The notes: a model not told the origin generated them from the letters alone. A stretch of 64,000 bases of DNA from Beijerinckia sp. 28-YEA-48 (GCF_900104955.1 NZ_FNSI01000001.1:1770001-1834000); one strand, 5' to 3'. Positions 44,940 through 56,400 are shown, numbered from the stretch's first letter. Translations and numbers: made by a program.

Positions 44940-45742
44940 TGTCTCTCGCCAGCCCCCTTGCCAGCCCCGACGCCATCGTCTTTCAACCCATGGCTTTGCC
45001 GCCGACCTTGAGCCTACGCGGTGTCGGCAAGCAGTATCAGGTCGACGGCCGCGACCTGCCGGTGTTGCGGCAGATCGATATCGACCTGCGGCGCGGCGAA
45101 TTTCTCAGCATCGTCGGCGCGTCCGGTTGCGGCAAATCCACGTTGCTGCGGCTCATCGTCGGGCTCGACGATCAGTTCGACGGCGATATTCTGATCGACG
45201 GCCAGGCGATTCAGGGACCGGGCGGCGAGCGCAGCATCGTCTTTCAGGATCATCGGCTGTTTCCCTGGCTGACGATTGCCGACAATGTCGCCCTCGGCTT
45301 GGACAGTTTCGACATCGCGGCCAAGGAGCGCGACCAGCGTGTCGCCGAACTCCTGGAACTCGTCGGCTTGTCTAACTTTGCTGGCGCCTATCCGCACCAG
45401 CTCTCCGGCGGCATGGCGCAGCGCGCGGCGATCGCCCGCGCTCTCGTGTCCGATCCCGAGATCCTGCTGATGGACGAACCTTTCGGCGCCTTGGATTCGC
45501 TCACCCGTTCCTATCTGCAAGAGGAACTGCTGCGCATCTGGGCCGCCCGCAAGGTCACCGCCATCGTCGTCACCCACGATGTTGAGGAAGCCTTGTTTCT
45601 GAGCGACACCGTCATTGTCATGGAACCCCGGCCGGGACGCATCCAGAACCTCATCCACGTCGATCTGCCGCGCCCCCGCGACCGAGCCTCGCCGGCATTC
45701 TCGGCTCTGAAAACGAAAATTCTGAGCACACTGCGGCGATAG
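44939..45742 (+). CDS. ABC transporter ATP-binding protein, SsuB-like
   Basis: 267 residues with Walker A 'GASGCGKSTLLRLI', Q-loop 'VFQDHRLFPWLTIADNVALGL', signature 'LSGGMAQRAAIARALVSDPEILLMDEPFGALDSLTRSYLQ' and H-loop 'VVTHDVEEALFLSD'. It powers the importer. A TTG upstream at 44915 would extend into the permease gene. ATG 44939 overlaps the permease stop and is favoured. It is the last gene of the operon. Confidence 0.95.
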   Translation: MSLASPLASPDAIVFQPMALPPTLSLRGVGKQYQVDGRDLPVLRQIDIDLRRGEFLSIVGASGCGKSTLLRLIVGLDDQFDGDILIDGQAIQGPGGERSIVFQDHRLFPWLTIADNVALGLDSFDIAAKERDQRVAELLELVGLSNFAGAYPHQLSGGMAQRAAIARALVSDPEILLMDEPFGALDSLTRSYLQEELLRIWAARKVTAIVVTHDVEEALFLSDTVIVMEPRPGRIQNLIHVDLPRPRDRASPAFSALKTKILSTLRR

Positions 45743-45746
45743 CGCC

Positions 45747-46247
45747 TCAGACGTCGGCGACCATATATTTGGCGCTCTCGCCATAGCCCGCGAGTTTGCC
45801 GGCCAGCGCTTCCACCTTGCGCGTGCGAAAGCCGTAACGCGCCCACATCACGTGGGTGCCGTAGACTGAGACGCAGGCGAGCTTGCCCAGCGTGCGTTTC
45901 GCGGCAAGCGCGCGGAGATCGGCGATCAACAGGCCCGCCGCGCCCTGCCCGCGCGCCGCAGGGTCGATGGCGACGTCGTGCACGTAGAGACAATCGGCGG
46001 TCTGCGGCAGCGCGTCGAGAAACGTATCGAGCGCTGGAATGTCGTCCAGGCGCCAGGGATGGGCAATGCCATAGCCGACGAGGCGGTCGTGCTTGATCAG
46101 CTTGCGGCAGCCGTCCGGGAACAGGCCGATTTTCTCGGCGAAGACCGACTGGCGTTCCGGCAGCCCCGGATGCAGGGCCGCGGCGAGCCGGCCGACCTCA
46201 TCGAGATCGGCCACCGTCAACGCCGCCCATTGCAGCTTGCCCACCAT
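45747..46247 (-). CDS. GNAT-family N-acetyltransferase
   Basis: 166 residues. The acetyl-CoA pyrophosphate loop is 'VHDVAIDPAARGQGAAGLLIADLRALAAKR' (motif A, R/QxxGxG/A), followed by motif B 'KLACVSVYGTHVMWARYGFRTRKVEALAGKLAGYGESAKYMVADV'. It transfers an acetyl group to an unknown amine. It is convergent with the ABC operon, stops 4 bases apart, and its start lies 10 bases from the end of the UPF0114 gene, so they may share a transcript. Confidence 0.92.
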   Translation of the reverse strand: MVGKLQWAALTVADLDEVGRLAAALHPGLPERQSVFAEKIGLFPDGCRKLIKHDRLVGYGIAHPWRLDDIPALDTFLDALPQTADCLYVHDVAIDPAARGQGAAGLLIADLRALAAKRTLGKLACVSVYGTHVMWARYGFRTRKVEALAGKLAGYGESAKYMVADV

Positions 46248-46256
46248 CCGCTCGGC

Positions 46257-46838
46257 TCAGTGCGGCTCGTGGTTCTTGGCGTAGGCATCCGCCGACAGGC
46301 GCTCCACATAGGCAATGCCAATGGCCGAGAGGATGAAGAGCGCGTGGATGATCGTCTGCCACATGATGCCGGCCTCGGTGTAATTCGTCGTCCGGCCAGC
46401 GGTGCCGAGATTGCCCGCCTCGATAAAGGTGCGCAGCAGGTGGATCGAGGAGATGCCGATGATCGCCATGGCCAGCTTGATCTTGAGCACGCCTGCATTG
46501 ACGTGGCTGAGCCATTCCGGCTCATCGGGATGGCCGCTGAGGTTGAGACGCGAGACAAAGGTCTCGTAGCCGCCGACGATGACCATCACCAATAGGTTCG
46601 AGATCATCACCACATCGATCAGCGCCAGCACCACGAGCATGATCTCCTGCTCGCTGAAAGATGTAGCATGTGTAATGAGATGCCAGAGCTCCTTCATAAA
46701 CAGAATCACGTAGACGACCTGGGCGGCGATCAGGCCGAGATACAGCGGCAGCTGCAACCAGCGAGAGCCGAAGATCATCCAGGGCAAGGGCGGGAGCGAC
46801 TTTCGTACAACGGAAGGTGTCGGCGTGGGCGTGGCCAT
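46257..46838 (-). CDS. UPF0114 (YqhA/TIGR00645) membrane protein
   Basis: 193 residues with four membrane segments. 'RWLQLPLYLGLIAAQVVYVILFMKELWHLI' starts the conserved part and 'LALIDVVMISNLLVMVIVGGYETFVSRL' follows. 'WLSHVNAGVLKIKLAMAIIGISSIHLLRTFIEA' completes the family signature. The function is unknown; it is common in proteobacteria. The longer frame to 46895 adds a polar head without conservation. ATG 46838 is preferred. Confidence 0.92.
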   Translation of the reverse strand: MATPTPTPSVVRKSLPPLPWMIFGSRWLQLPLYLGLIAAQVVYVILFMKELWHLITHATSFSEQEIMLVVLALIDVVMISNLLVMVIVGGYETFVSRLNLSGHPDEPEWLSHVNAGVLKIKLAMAIIGISSIHLLRTFIEAGNLGTAGRTTNYTEAGIMWQTIIHALFILSAIGIAYVERLSADAYAKNHEPH

Positions 46839-46914
46839 AGGGTCCTCTGGCTGATAGGCGGCGGAGCGATGGTGACGACGAGGCGTGTCATGCACACCTC
46901 GTAAAACTACTGAA

Positions 46915-47796
46915 CTACATGACGGTCCACAGAAACACCGGTAGGAAAGCCACCGAGATCATGGTCGACAGAACGACAATGCCCGCCACCTCCTCCGGTT
47001 CATTGTCGTAGGTGGCCGCCCATAGGTAATTCAGCACCGCCGGCGGCATGGCCGACTGAATAACGACGACGCCGCGCGCCACGCCCTCGAGACCGAGCAG
47101 CGTCGCCACGCCCCAGCCGATGGCAAAGCCGCCGAGCAGGCGCGCCAAAGCGAAGATCGTGCTGCGCCGCCAGGAAGCGATGCGCAGGCTGGCCAGGGAA
47201 TAGCCAAGCGACATCAGCATCAAGGGCACGGTGAGGCCGCCGAGCAGATTGAGCGAGCGCGCTACGATGGGCGGCAGCGACAGGCCGGTCCAGATCAGCA
47301 CCAAGGCCACGATGATGGCCCAGATGATCGGCATGCGCACCAGATCGGCAAATTTCAGCCCGCCGGCGGCGATGGCGCGGCCAAAGGTGTAGTTGGTCAT
47401 GCTCGACAGAGCGAAAAAGCCGATGGCGAGCGCCAGCCCCATGTCGCCGAAGGCGAACAGACTCATGGGCAGGCCCATGTTGCCGCCGTTCGACCAGATC
47501 ATCGACGGCAGGAAGGCTTGGACCGAGGCGCCCATGGCGCGCACCAGCAGATAGCCAAGCGCCGCGGAGGTGAGCAGCGTCAATGTCGCCGCCAGCCCCA
47601 CCGTGCCGAGGATGGAGAAGGTCAGCCCGGAACGGGTGAGCGTGTCGACGACCAGACAAGGGGTCGAGACGGTGTTGACCAGGACAGCCACGAAGGTGCC
47701 GTCGAGCGGCTTGCCGGCCCGTGCCCATAAATAACCGACGAAGGCGATCAGAAAGACCGGCCCGACGACGTCAAGGAGAATGGAGAATATCTGCAT
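46915..47796 (-). CDS. AEC-family (auxin efflux carrier-like) transporter
   Basis: 293 residues, ten membrane segments. 'MQIFSILLDVVGPVFLIAFVGYLWARAGKPLDG' and 'NTVSTPCLVVDTLTRSGL' in the first half and 'LNLLGGLTVPLMLMSLGYSLA' in the second give the AEC pattern with broken helices. Relatives carry malate or malonate (MdcF-like). The position beside UPF0114 is not informative. ATG 47796 is used. The frame to 47835 adds a basic stretch. Confidence 0.9.
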   Translation of the reverse strand: MQIFSILLDVVGPVFLIAFVGYLWARAGKPLDGTFVAVLVNTVSTPCLVVDTLTRSGLTFSILGTVGLAATLTLLTSAALGYLLVRAMGASVQAFLPSMIWSNGGNMGLPMSLFAFGDMGLALAIGFFALSSMTNYTFGRAIAAGGLKFADLVRMPIIWAIIVALVLIWTGLSLPPIVARSLNLLGGLTVPLMLMSLGYSLASLRIASWRRSTIFALARLLGGFAIGWGVATLLGLEGVARGVVVIQSAMPPAVLNYLWAATYDNEPEEVAGIVVLSTMISVAFLPVFLWTVM

Positions 47797-47877
47797 GCGA
47801 GGCCCTGCCCTAACGGGCGCCGGGCCTCTCGGCAAGGGGAGCTGGCCTCATGCCTGCCCTGTCTAGTCGACTACTTG

Positions 47878-48375
47878 CTAATCCACCCACATGCCAGTTC
47901 GCCGATGCCAATCGGCGATCGACTCTTCAGGATAGACATCGAACACTTTGTCAGCCGGACCGATGTCCGGCTCAACCCAGCTTGCCTTGTACTTCAGCAT
48001 GATATGGACCCTTTCGGGCGGCTGAGGCAGCTCGCTGTCGATCGCCGAGGCGAACGGGTGGATGAGTTCCGGCCAGGTCGGGTCATAGAGCCAAAGGGCC
48101 GCGCCGCACTTCTTACAAAAATTGCGCTGCCCGGAAGAAACTTCGCAACCCTCGTGCTCGTCGTCCTCAATTTCGGCTTGGTACACGCCGAGATGTTTCT
48201 TGCCCGACACGCTCATCTTGCGAGAATCCGCGCCGAGATTGATGGCAAAACCGCCGCCACCCTGCTGCTTGCGACAGATCGAGCAATAGCAGAGCATGAA
48301 GGGCGCAGGCGTGTGGCTTTCAACTTCGAACGTAACGGCGCGACAGTGGCAGGCGCCTTTGAGCCGGACAGTCAT
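47878..48375 (-). CDS. GFA/CENP-V-type zinc protein
   Basis: 165 residues with the GFA fold, binding zinc through cysteines in 'GACHCRAVTFEV', 'MLCYCSICRKQQG' and 'NFCKKCGAALWLYD'. Such proteins were first described as glutathione-dependent formaldehyde-activating enzymes, but most are unassigned. The remainder 'HIMLKYKASWVEPDIGPADKVFDVYPEESIADWHRRTGMW' is typical of the family. It is a single gene, with a REP-like pair behind its start. Confidence 0.94.
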   Translation of the reverse strand: MTVRLKGACHCRAVTFEVESHTPAPFMLCYCSICRKQQGGGGFAINLGADSRKMSVSGKKHLGVYQAEIEDDEHEGCEVSSGQRNFCKKCGAALWLYDPTWPELIHPFASAIDSELPQPPERVHIMLKYKASWVEPDIGPADKVFDVYPEESIADWHRRTGMWVD

Positions 48376-48395
48376 CTCGAAATCTCCTTGGACAC

Positions 48396-48550
48396 CTCGG
48401 TGTCATTCCCGACGCAGCGAAGGCGGAATCCAGGGGGCAAGCGCTTCCATGTCGGCAATGGGGATATTGATCAGACGCGGTTCGTTGACTGTACCGCTCG
48501 CGCTGGATCCCCGCTCAGCCGCTGTGCGGCTGACGGGGATGCCACTCAGG
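48396..48550. repeat. Inverted pair of REP-like elements
   Basis: Copy d (48396-48436) begins CCTCGGTGTCATTCCCGACG and ends GGAATCCAG. Copy e (48501-48550) begins CGCTGGATCCCCGC, has a hairpin CAGCCGCTGTGCGGCTG, and ends GGGGATGCCACTCAGG. The edges mirror each other and match three copies at 62.5-63.1 kb. Confidence 0.6.
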
Positions 48551-48583
48551 TGTCGCGACCGGCCAGAAATCCAACCAAGAAAT

Positions 48584-48943
48584 CTACCACTCGTCGAAGC
48601 GCCAGTTGAAGCCACCGCCCGACGGCGGATCGGGATAGCGGCTGTCGGCGCAGCGGTAGCCTACAAAGCACTGGGCGTTGTCACGGGTGGAGATCCAGTC
48701 CGGCATCGTCACCTCTTCCTTGGTGCAATAGGCGCGGCTCGACACGAAACGGTCGGTCCGGCGCGAACGGGCGCTGGAGATGATGACCGAGCCATATTGC
48801 TGGACGGCGCCGGCCGCCTGAGCGCAGTTCATCGCGCCACCGTTGAGACGGGGCTGTTTGGCGTAGTCGAACTGCCAGCCCTGCGCCGATGCTGAAGCCA
48901 AAGGAGCCGATGCCAGAAGAAGAGCCGCAACTAACCTTTTCAT
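48584..48943 (-). CDS. Secreted four-cysteine protein, tandem paralogue 1
   Basis: 119 residues. A signal peptide ends 'PLASASAQG'. The mature part shares the pattern C-AQAAG..........DR(F/Y)V.....YC.....P.W..TRD..QC.(V/I)GY.C with the next two genes. The four cysteines (in 'NCAQAA', 'YCTKEE', 'QCFVGYRC') probably make two disulfides. It has a longer C-terminal tail ending 'FNWRFDEW'. No known family is recognised. It is the last of three in tandem on the minus strand. Confidence 0.7.
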   Translation of the reverse strand: MKRLVAALLLASAPLASASAQGWQFDYAKQPRLNGGAMNCAQAAGAVQQYGSVIISSARSRRTDRFVSSRAYCTKEEVTMPDWISTRDNAQCFVGYRCADSRYPDPPSGGGFNWRFDEW

Positions 48944-48992
48944 TTTATTTGCTCCTTGGGCACCTGTTGGCCCCCGGCGGATTACTGTTCGT

Positions 48993-49286
48993 CTAACGGT
49001 TGAACTCGAGCGTCTGTTCCTTGCAGAGGTAACCGATATTGCAAGCCTGCACATCGCGAGTCGCCACCCAGGCTGGATCAATATACTGCATCGGCGTGCA
49101 ATACGCCTTGGTGCTGACATAGCGGTCATACAGCCGTGGCCCCGTACCAACGACGGCAGCGCCGCTGCTGCGCACCAGACCTGCAGCCTGCGCGCAGGTC
49201 ATCATCAGCGAATCCGGCCGTCCCTGCGCCATGAGCGTGGTTGAAGTCGCCAAAACTATGGCGGCGGTGAGCACGAGCTGTTTCAT
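48993..49286 (-). CDS. Secreted four-cysteine protein, tandem paralogue 2
   Basis: 97 residues. A signal peptide ends 'TTLMAQGRP'. It keeps 'MMTCAQAAGLVRSSGAAVVGTGPRLYDRYVSTKAYCTPMQYIDPAWVATRDVQACNIGYLCKEQ', nearly aligned with its neighbours. It has the same four cysteines and the TRD tripeptide. The ATG at 49286 is placed at the signal peptide; the upstream frame is not conserved. The gap to the next gene is only 23 bases, so they form one unit. Confidence 0.72.
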   Translation of the reverse strand: MKQLVLTAAIVLATSTTLMAQGRPDSLMMTCAQAAGLVRSSGAAVVGTGPRLYDRYVSTKAYCTPMQYIDPAWVATRDVQACNIGYLCKEQTLEFNR

Positions 49287-49309
49287 CCATCTCTCCTCTC
49301 GGGCATGCC

Positions 49310-49624
49310 TTAGAATCGGCGACCGCCGCGCGTGATCTCGACACATCTATAGCCGATGAAACAAGTTGGACTATCGCGGGTCGGTATGAAGTCCGGTTTG
49401 ATGGTCTCGGTCGTCGTGCAGAAGCCGCGATGCTGGACGTAACGGTCGTAGGTGTAAGGCCCGGTGCTCATAACGACCGCGCCACGGGCATTCACCAGTC
49501 CCGCGGCCTGAGCGCAGGTCATGGCGGTCGATAGTGGGCGCCCCTGCGGGCGGCCTTGCGCCAAAGCCATGCCAGTGGGAACAGCTAGCAACCCGAGCAC
49601 CAAGGCACATAAATATGTCTTCAT
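49310..49624 (-). CDS. Secreted four-cysteine protein, tandem paralogue 3
   Basis: 104 residues, first gene of the tandem. The signal peptide is 'MKTYLCALVLGLLAVPTGMALAQG'. Core: 'AMTCAQAAGLVNARGAVVMSTGPYTYDRYVQHRGFCTTTETIKPDFIPTRDSPTCFIGYRCVEI', the closest match to paralogue 2. All three are small, exported and disulfide-rich, so an envelope or extracellular role is inferred. The function is not known. Confidence 0.72.
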   Translation of the reverse strand: MKTYLCALVLGLLAVPTGMALAQGRPQGRPLSTAMTCAQAAGLVNARGAVVMSTGPYTYDRYVQHRGFCTTTETIKPDFIPTRDSPTCFIGYRCVEITRGGRRF

Positions 49625-49723
49625 GCCGTCCTCCTCGCGCCCCCGCTTATCTTACGCCATTCGCGGCCGGCTGGATCACCCGTCCCATCACAAGCACGCG
49701 ATGGTTAAAGCTTAGCGCATCCA

Positions 49724-50773
49724 TCAGATATGGGCGGGATAGTCGACATAGCCCTTGGCGCCGCCCCAATAGATGGTGCCCTGATCCGGCTGGGCCAGAT
49801 CAAGCCCCTCGCGGTAGCGGCGCGGCAGATCGGGATTGGCGAGAAACGGCTTGCCGAACACCACCGCATCGGCGGCGCCCGAGACAATCGCGGCATTGGC
49901 CTTGTCCAGATCGAAACCGGAGCCGGCGAGATAGGCGCCCTTGAATAGATCGCGCAGGCCATGCACCTCATAGGCGCCCTGGCGCGCGCCATGCAGATAA
50001 GCGATGCCGCAGTCGGACAATTCGCGCGCGACGATTGGATAGACCTCTTCGGCATCCGGTTCGACAACGTCATTGAACTTGATGCGCGGCGAGATTTTCA
50101 CCCCGACGCGATCCTTGCCGACGACACCGATGACGCTCTCCACCGCTTCGCGCAGGAAGCGCACGCGATTGGCGGCGCTGCCGCCGTAGCGGTCGGTGCG
50201 GGTGTTGATGGTCGCATCGAGGAATTGATGAATCAGATAGCCAGAGGCCGCATGGACCTCGATGCCGTCGAAGCCGGCTTCCATGGCGCGTTGCGCCGCC
50301 TGGCCGAATTCAGCGGCGACACTGGCGACCTCATCGGTCTCCAAAGCGCGCGGCAAGACGAACGGCTTCTTGCCGTCGTCGGTCTGGTTGGTGCCATTGA
50401 TGGCAATGGCGGAAGGCGCGACAGGCGCAACACCGCCTGGCAGCCAATCCGGCAAGGCGACGCGGCCGGTATGATAGAGCTGCGCGAAAATGCGCCCGCC
50501 CTTGCCGTGCACCGCCTGCGTCACCTTCTTCCAGGCGGCGATCTGCTCAGGCGTGACGAGGCCCGGCGTGCGCACATAGCCCTTGGCCATGGCCGACACA
50601 TAGATCGCCTCGCTGAGGATCAAACCGGCGGAGGCGCGCTGCGCATAATAATCCGCGACGATATCGAGCGGCACGCCATCGCTATCAGCGCGCGAGCGCG
50701 TCATCGGCGCCATGACAATGCGATTGGGGAGATCGAGCGCGCCAAGGCGCAGGGGATCAAACAGGTCGGCCAT
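49724..50773 (-). CDS. Old Yellow Enzyme-type alkene reductase (NemA-like)
   Basis: 349 residues, FMN-binding TIM barrel. 'LFDPLRLGALDLPNRIVMAPMTRSRA' starts the FMN site. 'FGQAAQRAMEAGFDGIEVHAASGYLIHQFLDATINTRTDRYGGSAANRVRFLREAVESVI' carries the His-Asn type substrate pair and the conserved 'NTRTDRYGG'. It reduces the C=C of enals, enones, maleimides and nitro esters with NAD(P)H. The C-terminal 'GAADAVVFGKPFLANPDLPRRYREGLDLAQPD' completes the fold. It is a single gene before the enolase hairpin. Confidence 0.94.
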   Translation of the reverse strand: MADLFDPLRLGALDLPNRIVMAPMTRSRADSDGVPLDIVADYYAQRASAGLILSEAIYVSAMAKGYVRTPGLVTPEQIAAWKKVTQAVHGKGGRIFAQLYHTGRVALPDWLPGGVAPVAPSAIAINGTNQTDDGKKPFVLPRALETDEVASVAAEFGQAAQRAMEAGFDGIEVHAASGYLIHQFLDATINTRTDRYGGSAANRVRFLREAVESVIGVVGKDRVGVKISPRIKFNDVVEPDAEEVYPIVARELSDCGIAYLHGARQGAYEVHGLRDLFKGAYLAGSGFDLDKANAAIVSGAADAVVFGKPFLANPDLPRRYREGLDLAQPDQGTIYWGGAKGYVDYPAHI

Positions 50774-50865
50774 CAGTACTCCGCTGGATCACGGTGATCC
50801 TGGGCAAGGATCTTGAGCAAGCGCCCGGGATCGTTCGGCGTCAATGTTCGTCTTGTAACGCATGT

Positions 50866-50897
50866 CTTCACGCGAAGCGGTCACACTTCGCGTGAAG
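50866..50897. terminator. 12-bp hairpin between enolase and the alkene reductase, repeat copy D
   Basis: CTTCACGCGAAG (50866-50877) and CTTCGCGTGAAG (50886-50897) are perfect complements around 8 bases. It lies 12 bases after the enolase stop, so it likely ends that transcript. The arms match the inner hairpin of the dispersed palindrome (copy B at 36.6 kb), so it is probably a member of the same repeat family put to use as a terminator. Confidence 0.6.
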
Positions 50898-50909
50898 CTG
50901 TCTTTGCGC

Positions 50910-53236
<2,327 letters not shown>

Positions 53237-53309
53237 CAGTTATGGTCTTGGTTTCGACCGGAGCGAATTTTCCGCCAAGGACGCTCTCGCCCGGTCAGAT
53301 CATGTAAGA

Positions 53310-53384
53310 ACATACCTGTTAACGATGTATGTGCCTGAAAAAGCACAGGTTGCGGCAATTTCCAAACATGGGGGCCGCAGTGCT
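53310..53384 (+). promoter_or_regulatory. Structured leader upstream of the autotransporter gene
   Basis: Two hairpins are visible. ACATAC/GTATGT (53310-53315/53327-53332) has an 11-base loop. The second pairs AGCAC (53342-53346) with GTGCT (53380-53384) and TGCGGC (53351-53356) with GCCGCA (53374-53379), with a 4-base bulge. This lies 89 bases before the ATG and could be a cis-acting RNA. The remainder of the 53237-53472 gap shows no gene. Confidence 0.4.
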
Positions 53385-53472
53385 GGCGAAATCCCCTCGT
53401 GCTCCATAGTCTCCTGATAAGTCACGGTTTCAAGTGACGGAACCGCCGGGGCGGCGGACAGGGGCTATCAAA

Positions 53473-56400
53473 ATGGTTGGGAATCGGACATGGGGCGCCT
53501 CGCTTGCGAGGCGCAGCGGTGACGTTCTTGGCTGCCTGTTGCAAAGCGGGCGTATCCAAAACGCTAAAGCGTCGAGTTCAGCCTTCACGTTGCTGTTGAG
53601 CACGCTCACCTTGGTCTTCGCGCTCATCGCCAACCCGGCATCGGCGCAATCGATCGTCAGCGTCACCGCCAACCCGACATCATTCAGCGGCGCGGGCCAA
53701 ACGATCAACTTCACTTACGTGTTCGACTCCGGCGGCTACGTCATTACGGGCCTGACCGTCTCCGATCAATCGCTTACGCTTACTGGCGCCTCGTGCCCTG
53801 GTCCATTCGGCAGCCCCGGCCAAGTGACCTGTACTGCCTCTTACATTACCAAACCAACAGATATCGGCGTCCCTCTCATATCGGTCCCTCAGTTTAATCT
53901 GAATGCGCTCGGCACCCCGGTCCAGGTCACATACAACGGCTCCATCTCGATCCCTTATTCCGCTGGCCCGACGGCGACCACAACATCGCTCGTAGCCAAC
54001 CCCACGCCATCGTCTTCTGGCCAGAACGTTACGTTCACCGCAACGGTTACCGGCAATGCCCCGACAGGCAGTGTCACCTTTAGCGATGGCGCGACCCCGC
54101 TTGGCACCGTCGCTCTCGCGGGCGGTTCCGCCGCGCTGACCACCAATACACTCTCGGTTGGTGGACATTCCATCAGCGCAGCCTACAGCGGCAATGCGCA
54201 AAACCTCGTCAGCAGCGCGACGATCTCGCATACTGTCTCGCAGGCTTCGCAGACAATCACCTTCACGACGCCGGCCAACACACCCTTTACCAGCGCACCG
54301 CCAGGACTGGGCGCCACGGCGAGTTCCGGACTTGGCGTCACCTACACCGCCTCCGGGGCCTGTACGGTCTCGGGCAGCACCATCGCCTTTTCATCGGCGG
54401 GCTCCTGCTCGATCACCGCATCGCAGGCTGGCAACGCCAATTTCGCCGCAGCTACCCCGGTGACGCGGACCTTCACCATCACGCCGGGCCTCAACACCAT
54501 CACCTTCCCGGCGCTGACCAACACGCCCTACACCAGCGCACCGCCAACGCTCGCCGCGACGGCGAGCTCCACCCTTGCCGTCACTTACACCGCCTCCGGC
54601 ACCTGCACGGTCTCGGGCAGCACCATCGCCTTTTCATCGGCGGGCGCCTGTTCGATCACCGCAGCACAAGCCGGCAACGCCAACTTTGCCGCCGCAACTC
54701 CGGTGACGCAGAGCTTCACGATCACCGCCGGCGCCAACAACATCACCTTCCCGGTGCTCGCCAACACGCCGTTCACCAGTCCGCCGCCGGCGCTTGCCGC
54801 GACGGCGAGCTCCGCCCTTGCCGTCACCTACACCGCCTCCGGCACCTGCACGGTCTCGGGCAGCACCATCGCCTTTTCAGCAGCGGGCTCCTGCTCGATC
54901 ACCGCAGCACAAGCCGGCAACGCCAACTTTGCCGCCGCGACTCCAGTGACGCAGAGCTTCACCATCACCGCCGGCGCCAACACCATCACCTTCCCGGTGC
55001 TCGCCAACACGCCCTTTACCAGTCCGCCGCCGGCGCTGACCGCGACGGCCAGCTCCACTCTTGCCGTCACCTACACCGCCTCCGGCACCTGCACGGTCTC
55101 GGGCAGCACCATCGCCTTTTCAGCAGCGGGCTCCTGCTCGATCACCGCAACACAAGCCGGCAACGCCAACTTTGCCGCCGCGACTCCAGTGACGCAGACC
55201 TTCACGATCACCGCCGGCGTCAACACCATCACCTTCCCGGCGCTCACCAACACGCCCTTTACCAGTTCGCCGCCGGCGCTGACCGCAACTGCCAGCTCCA
55301 CTCTTGCCGTCACCTACACGTCGATCACCACCGCAACGTGTACCGTTGCCGGCAGCGCGATTACTTTCGTCGCCGCAGGCTCCTGTTCGATCACCGCAGC
55401 ACAAGCCGGCAACGGCAACTTTGCCGCCGCAACTCCGGTGACGCAGAGCTTCACGATCACCGCCGGCGTCAACACCATCACCTTCCCGGCGCTCGCCAAC
55501 ACGCCCTTCACCAGCCCGCCGCCGGCGCTGACCGCCTCCGCCAGCTCCGCACTTGCCATCATCTATTCGTCGACCACCTCGGCCGTCTGCACGGTATCAG
55601 GCAGCGCCATCGCCTTCGTGGCGGCCGGCTCCTGCTCAATCACAGCCTCACAGCCCGGCAACGGCAATTTCGCTGCAGCCACGCCGGTGACGCAGAGCTT
55701 CAGCGTCACGCCGGGCGTCAATACCATCACCTTCAACGCCCTGACCGATCGCGCCATCGGTTCCGGCGCCTTCACGGTGACGGCGACGGCCAGTTCCAGC
55801 CTCGTGGTCGCCTTCGCCTCGTCGACGCCGGCCATCTGTAGCGTCGCAGGATCAAGCGTATCCCTGCTTGCCGTGGGCGCCTGCACGATCGTCGCAACGC
55901 AGCCGGGCAACACCAGTTTCGCCGCCGCCAGTCCGGTCATGCAAAGCTTTACGATCACCAAGGCATCGACGACGGTGATGCTGAGCGCCTCGGCGACGAA
56001 CATCATGTACGGCCTGCCCGTCACGCTGACGGCGACCGTCACCGGCGTCACGCCCACCGGCACCGTGGTGTTCCGCGATGGCGGCGCGGCGCTGGCCACC
56101 GTCGCCGTGGCGGGCGGCGTCGCTAGCTTCTCGACCAAGTCGCTAGCCAACGGCGCGCATACGTTCACCGCCGCCTACAGCGGTGACGTCAACAATGCGG
56201 CCACCACATCGGCTGGCGTGGTGATCACCGTCAACGCGCGGCCCGATCCGTCGCTCGATCCAAACGTGCGCGGTATCGTCAACGCGCAGGTGACATCGTC
56301 GCAGCGCTTCGCCGAAGCCCAGATCGACAACATCACCCAGCGCCTCGAACGGCTGCACGACGACGATGATCCGGAGCCTGTGAGCATGGGCGTCGGCTTC

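Noticed and set aside
53342..53384. Cyclic di-GMP riboswitch in the autotransporter leader
   Set aside because: The conserved GEMM core is missing; only a generic bulged hairpin is present.
54585..55562. Four consecutive minus-strand open frames of 80-82 codons spaced about 243 bases apart
   Set aside because: They are exact antisense shadows of the autotransporter repeat units, which explains their equal size; no ribosome-binding site or independent codon bias supports them.
54244..55965. Repeat array considered as CRISPR or satellite DNA
   Set aside because: The units are 243 bases, keep reading frame and encode a beta-rich module; there are no spacers or cas genes.
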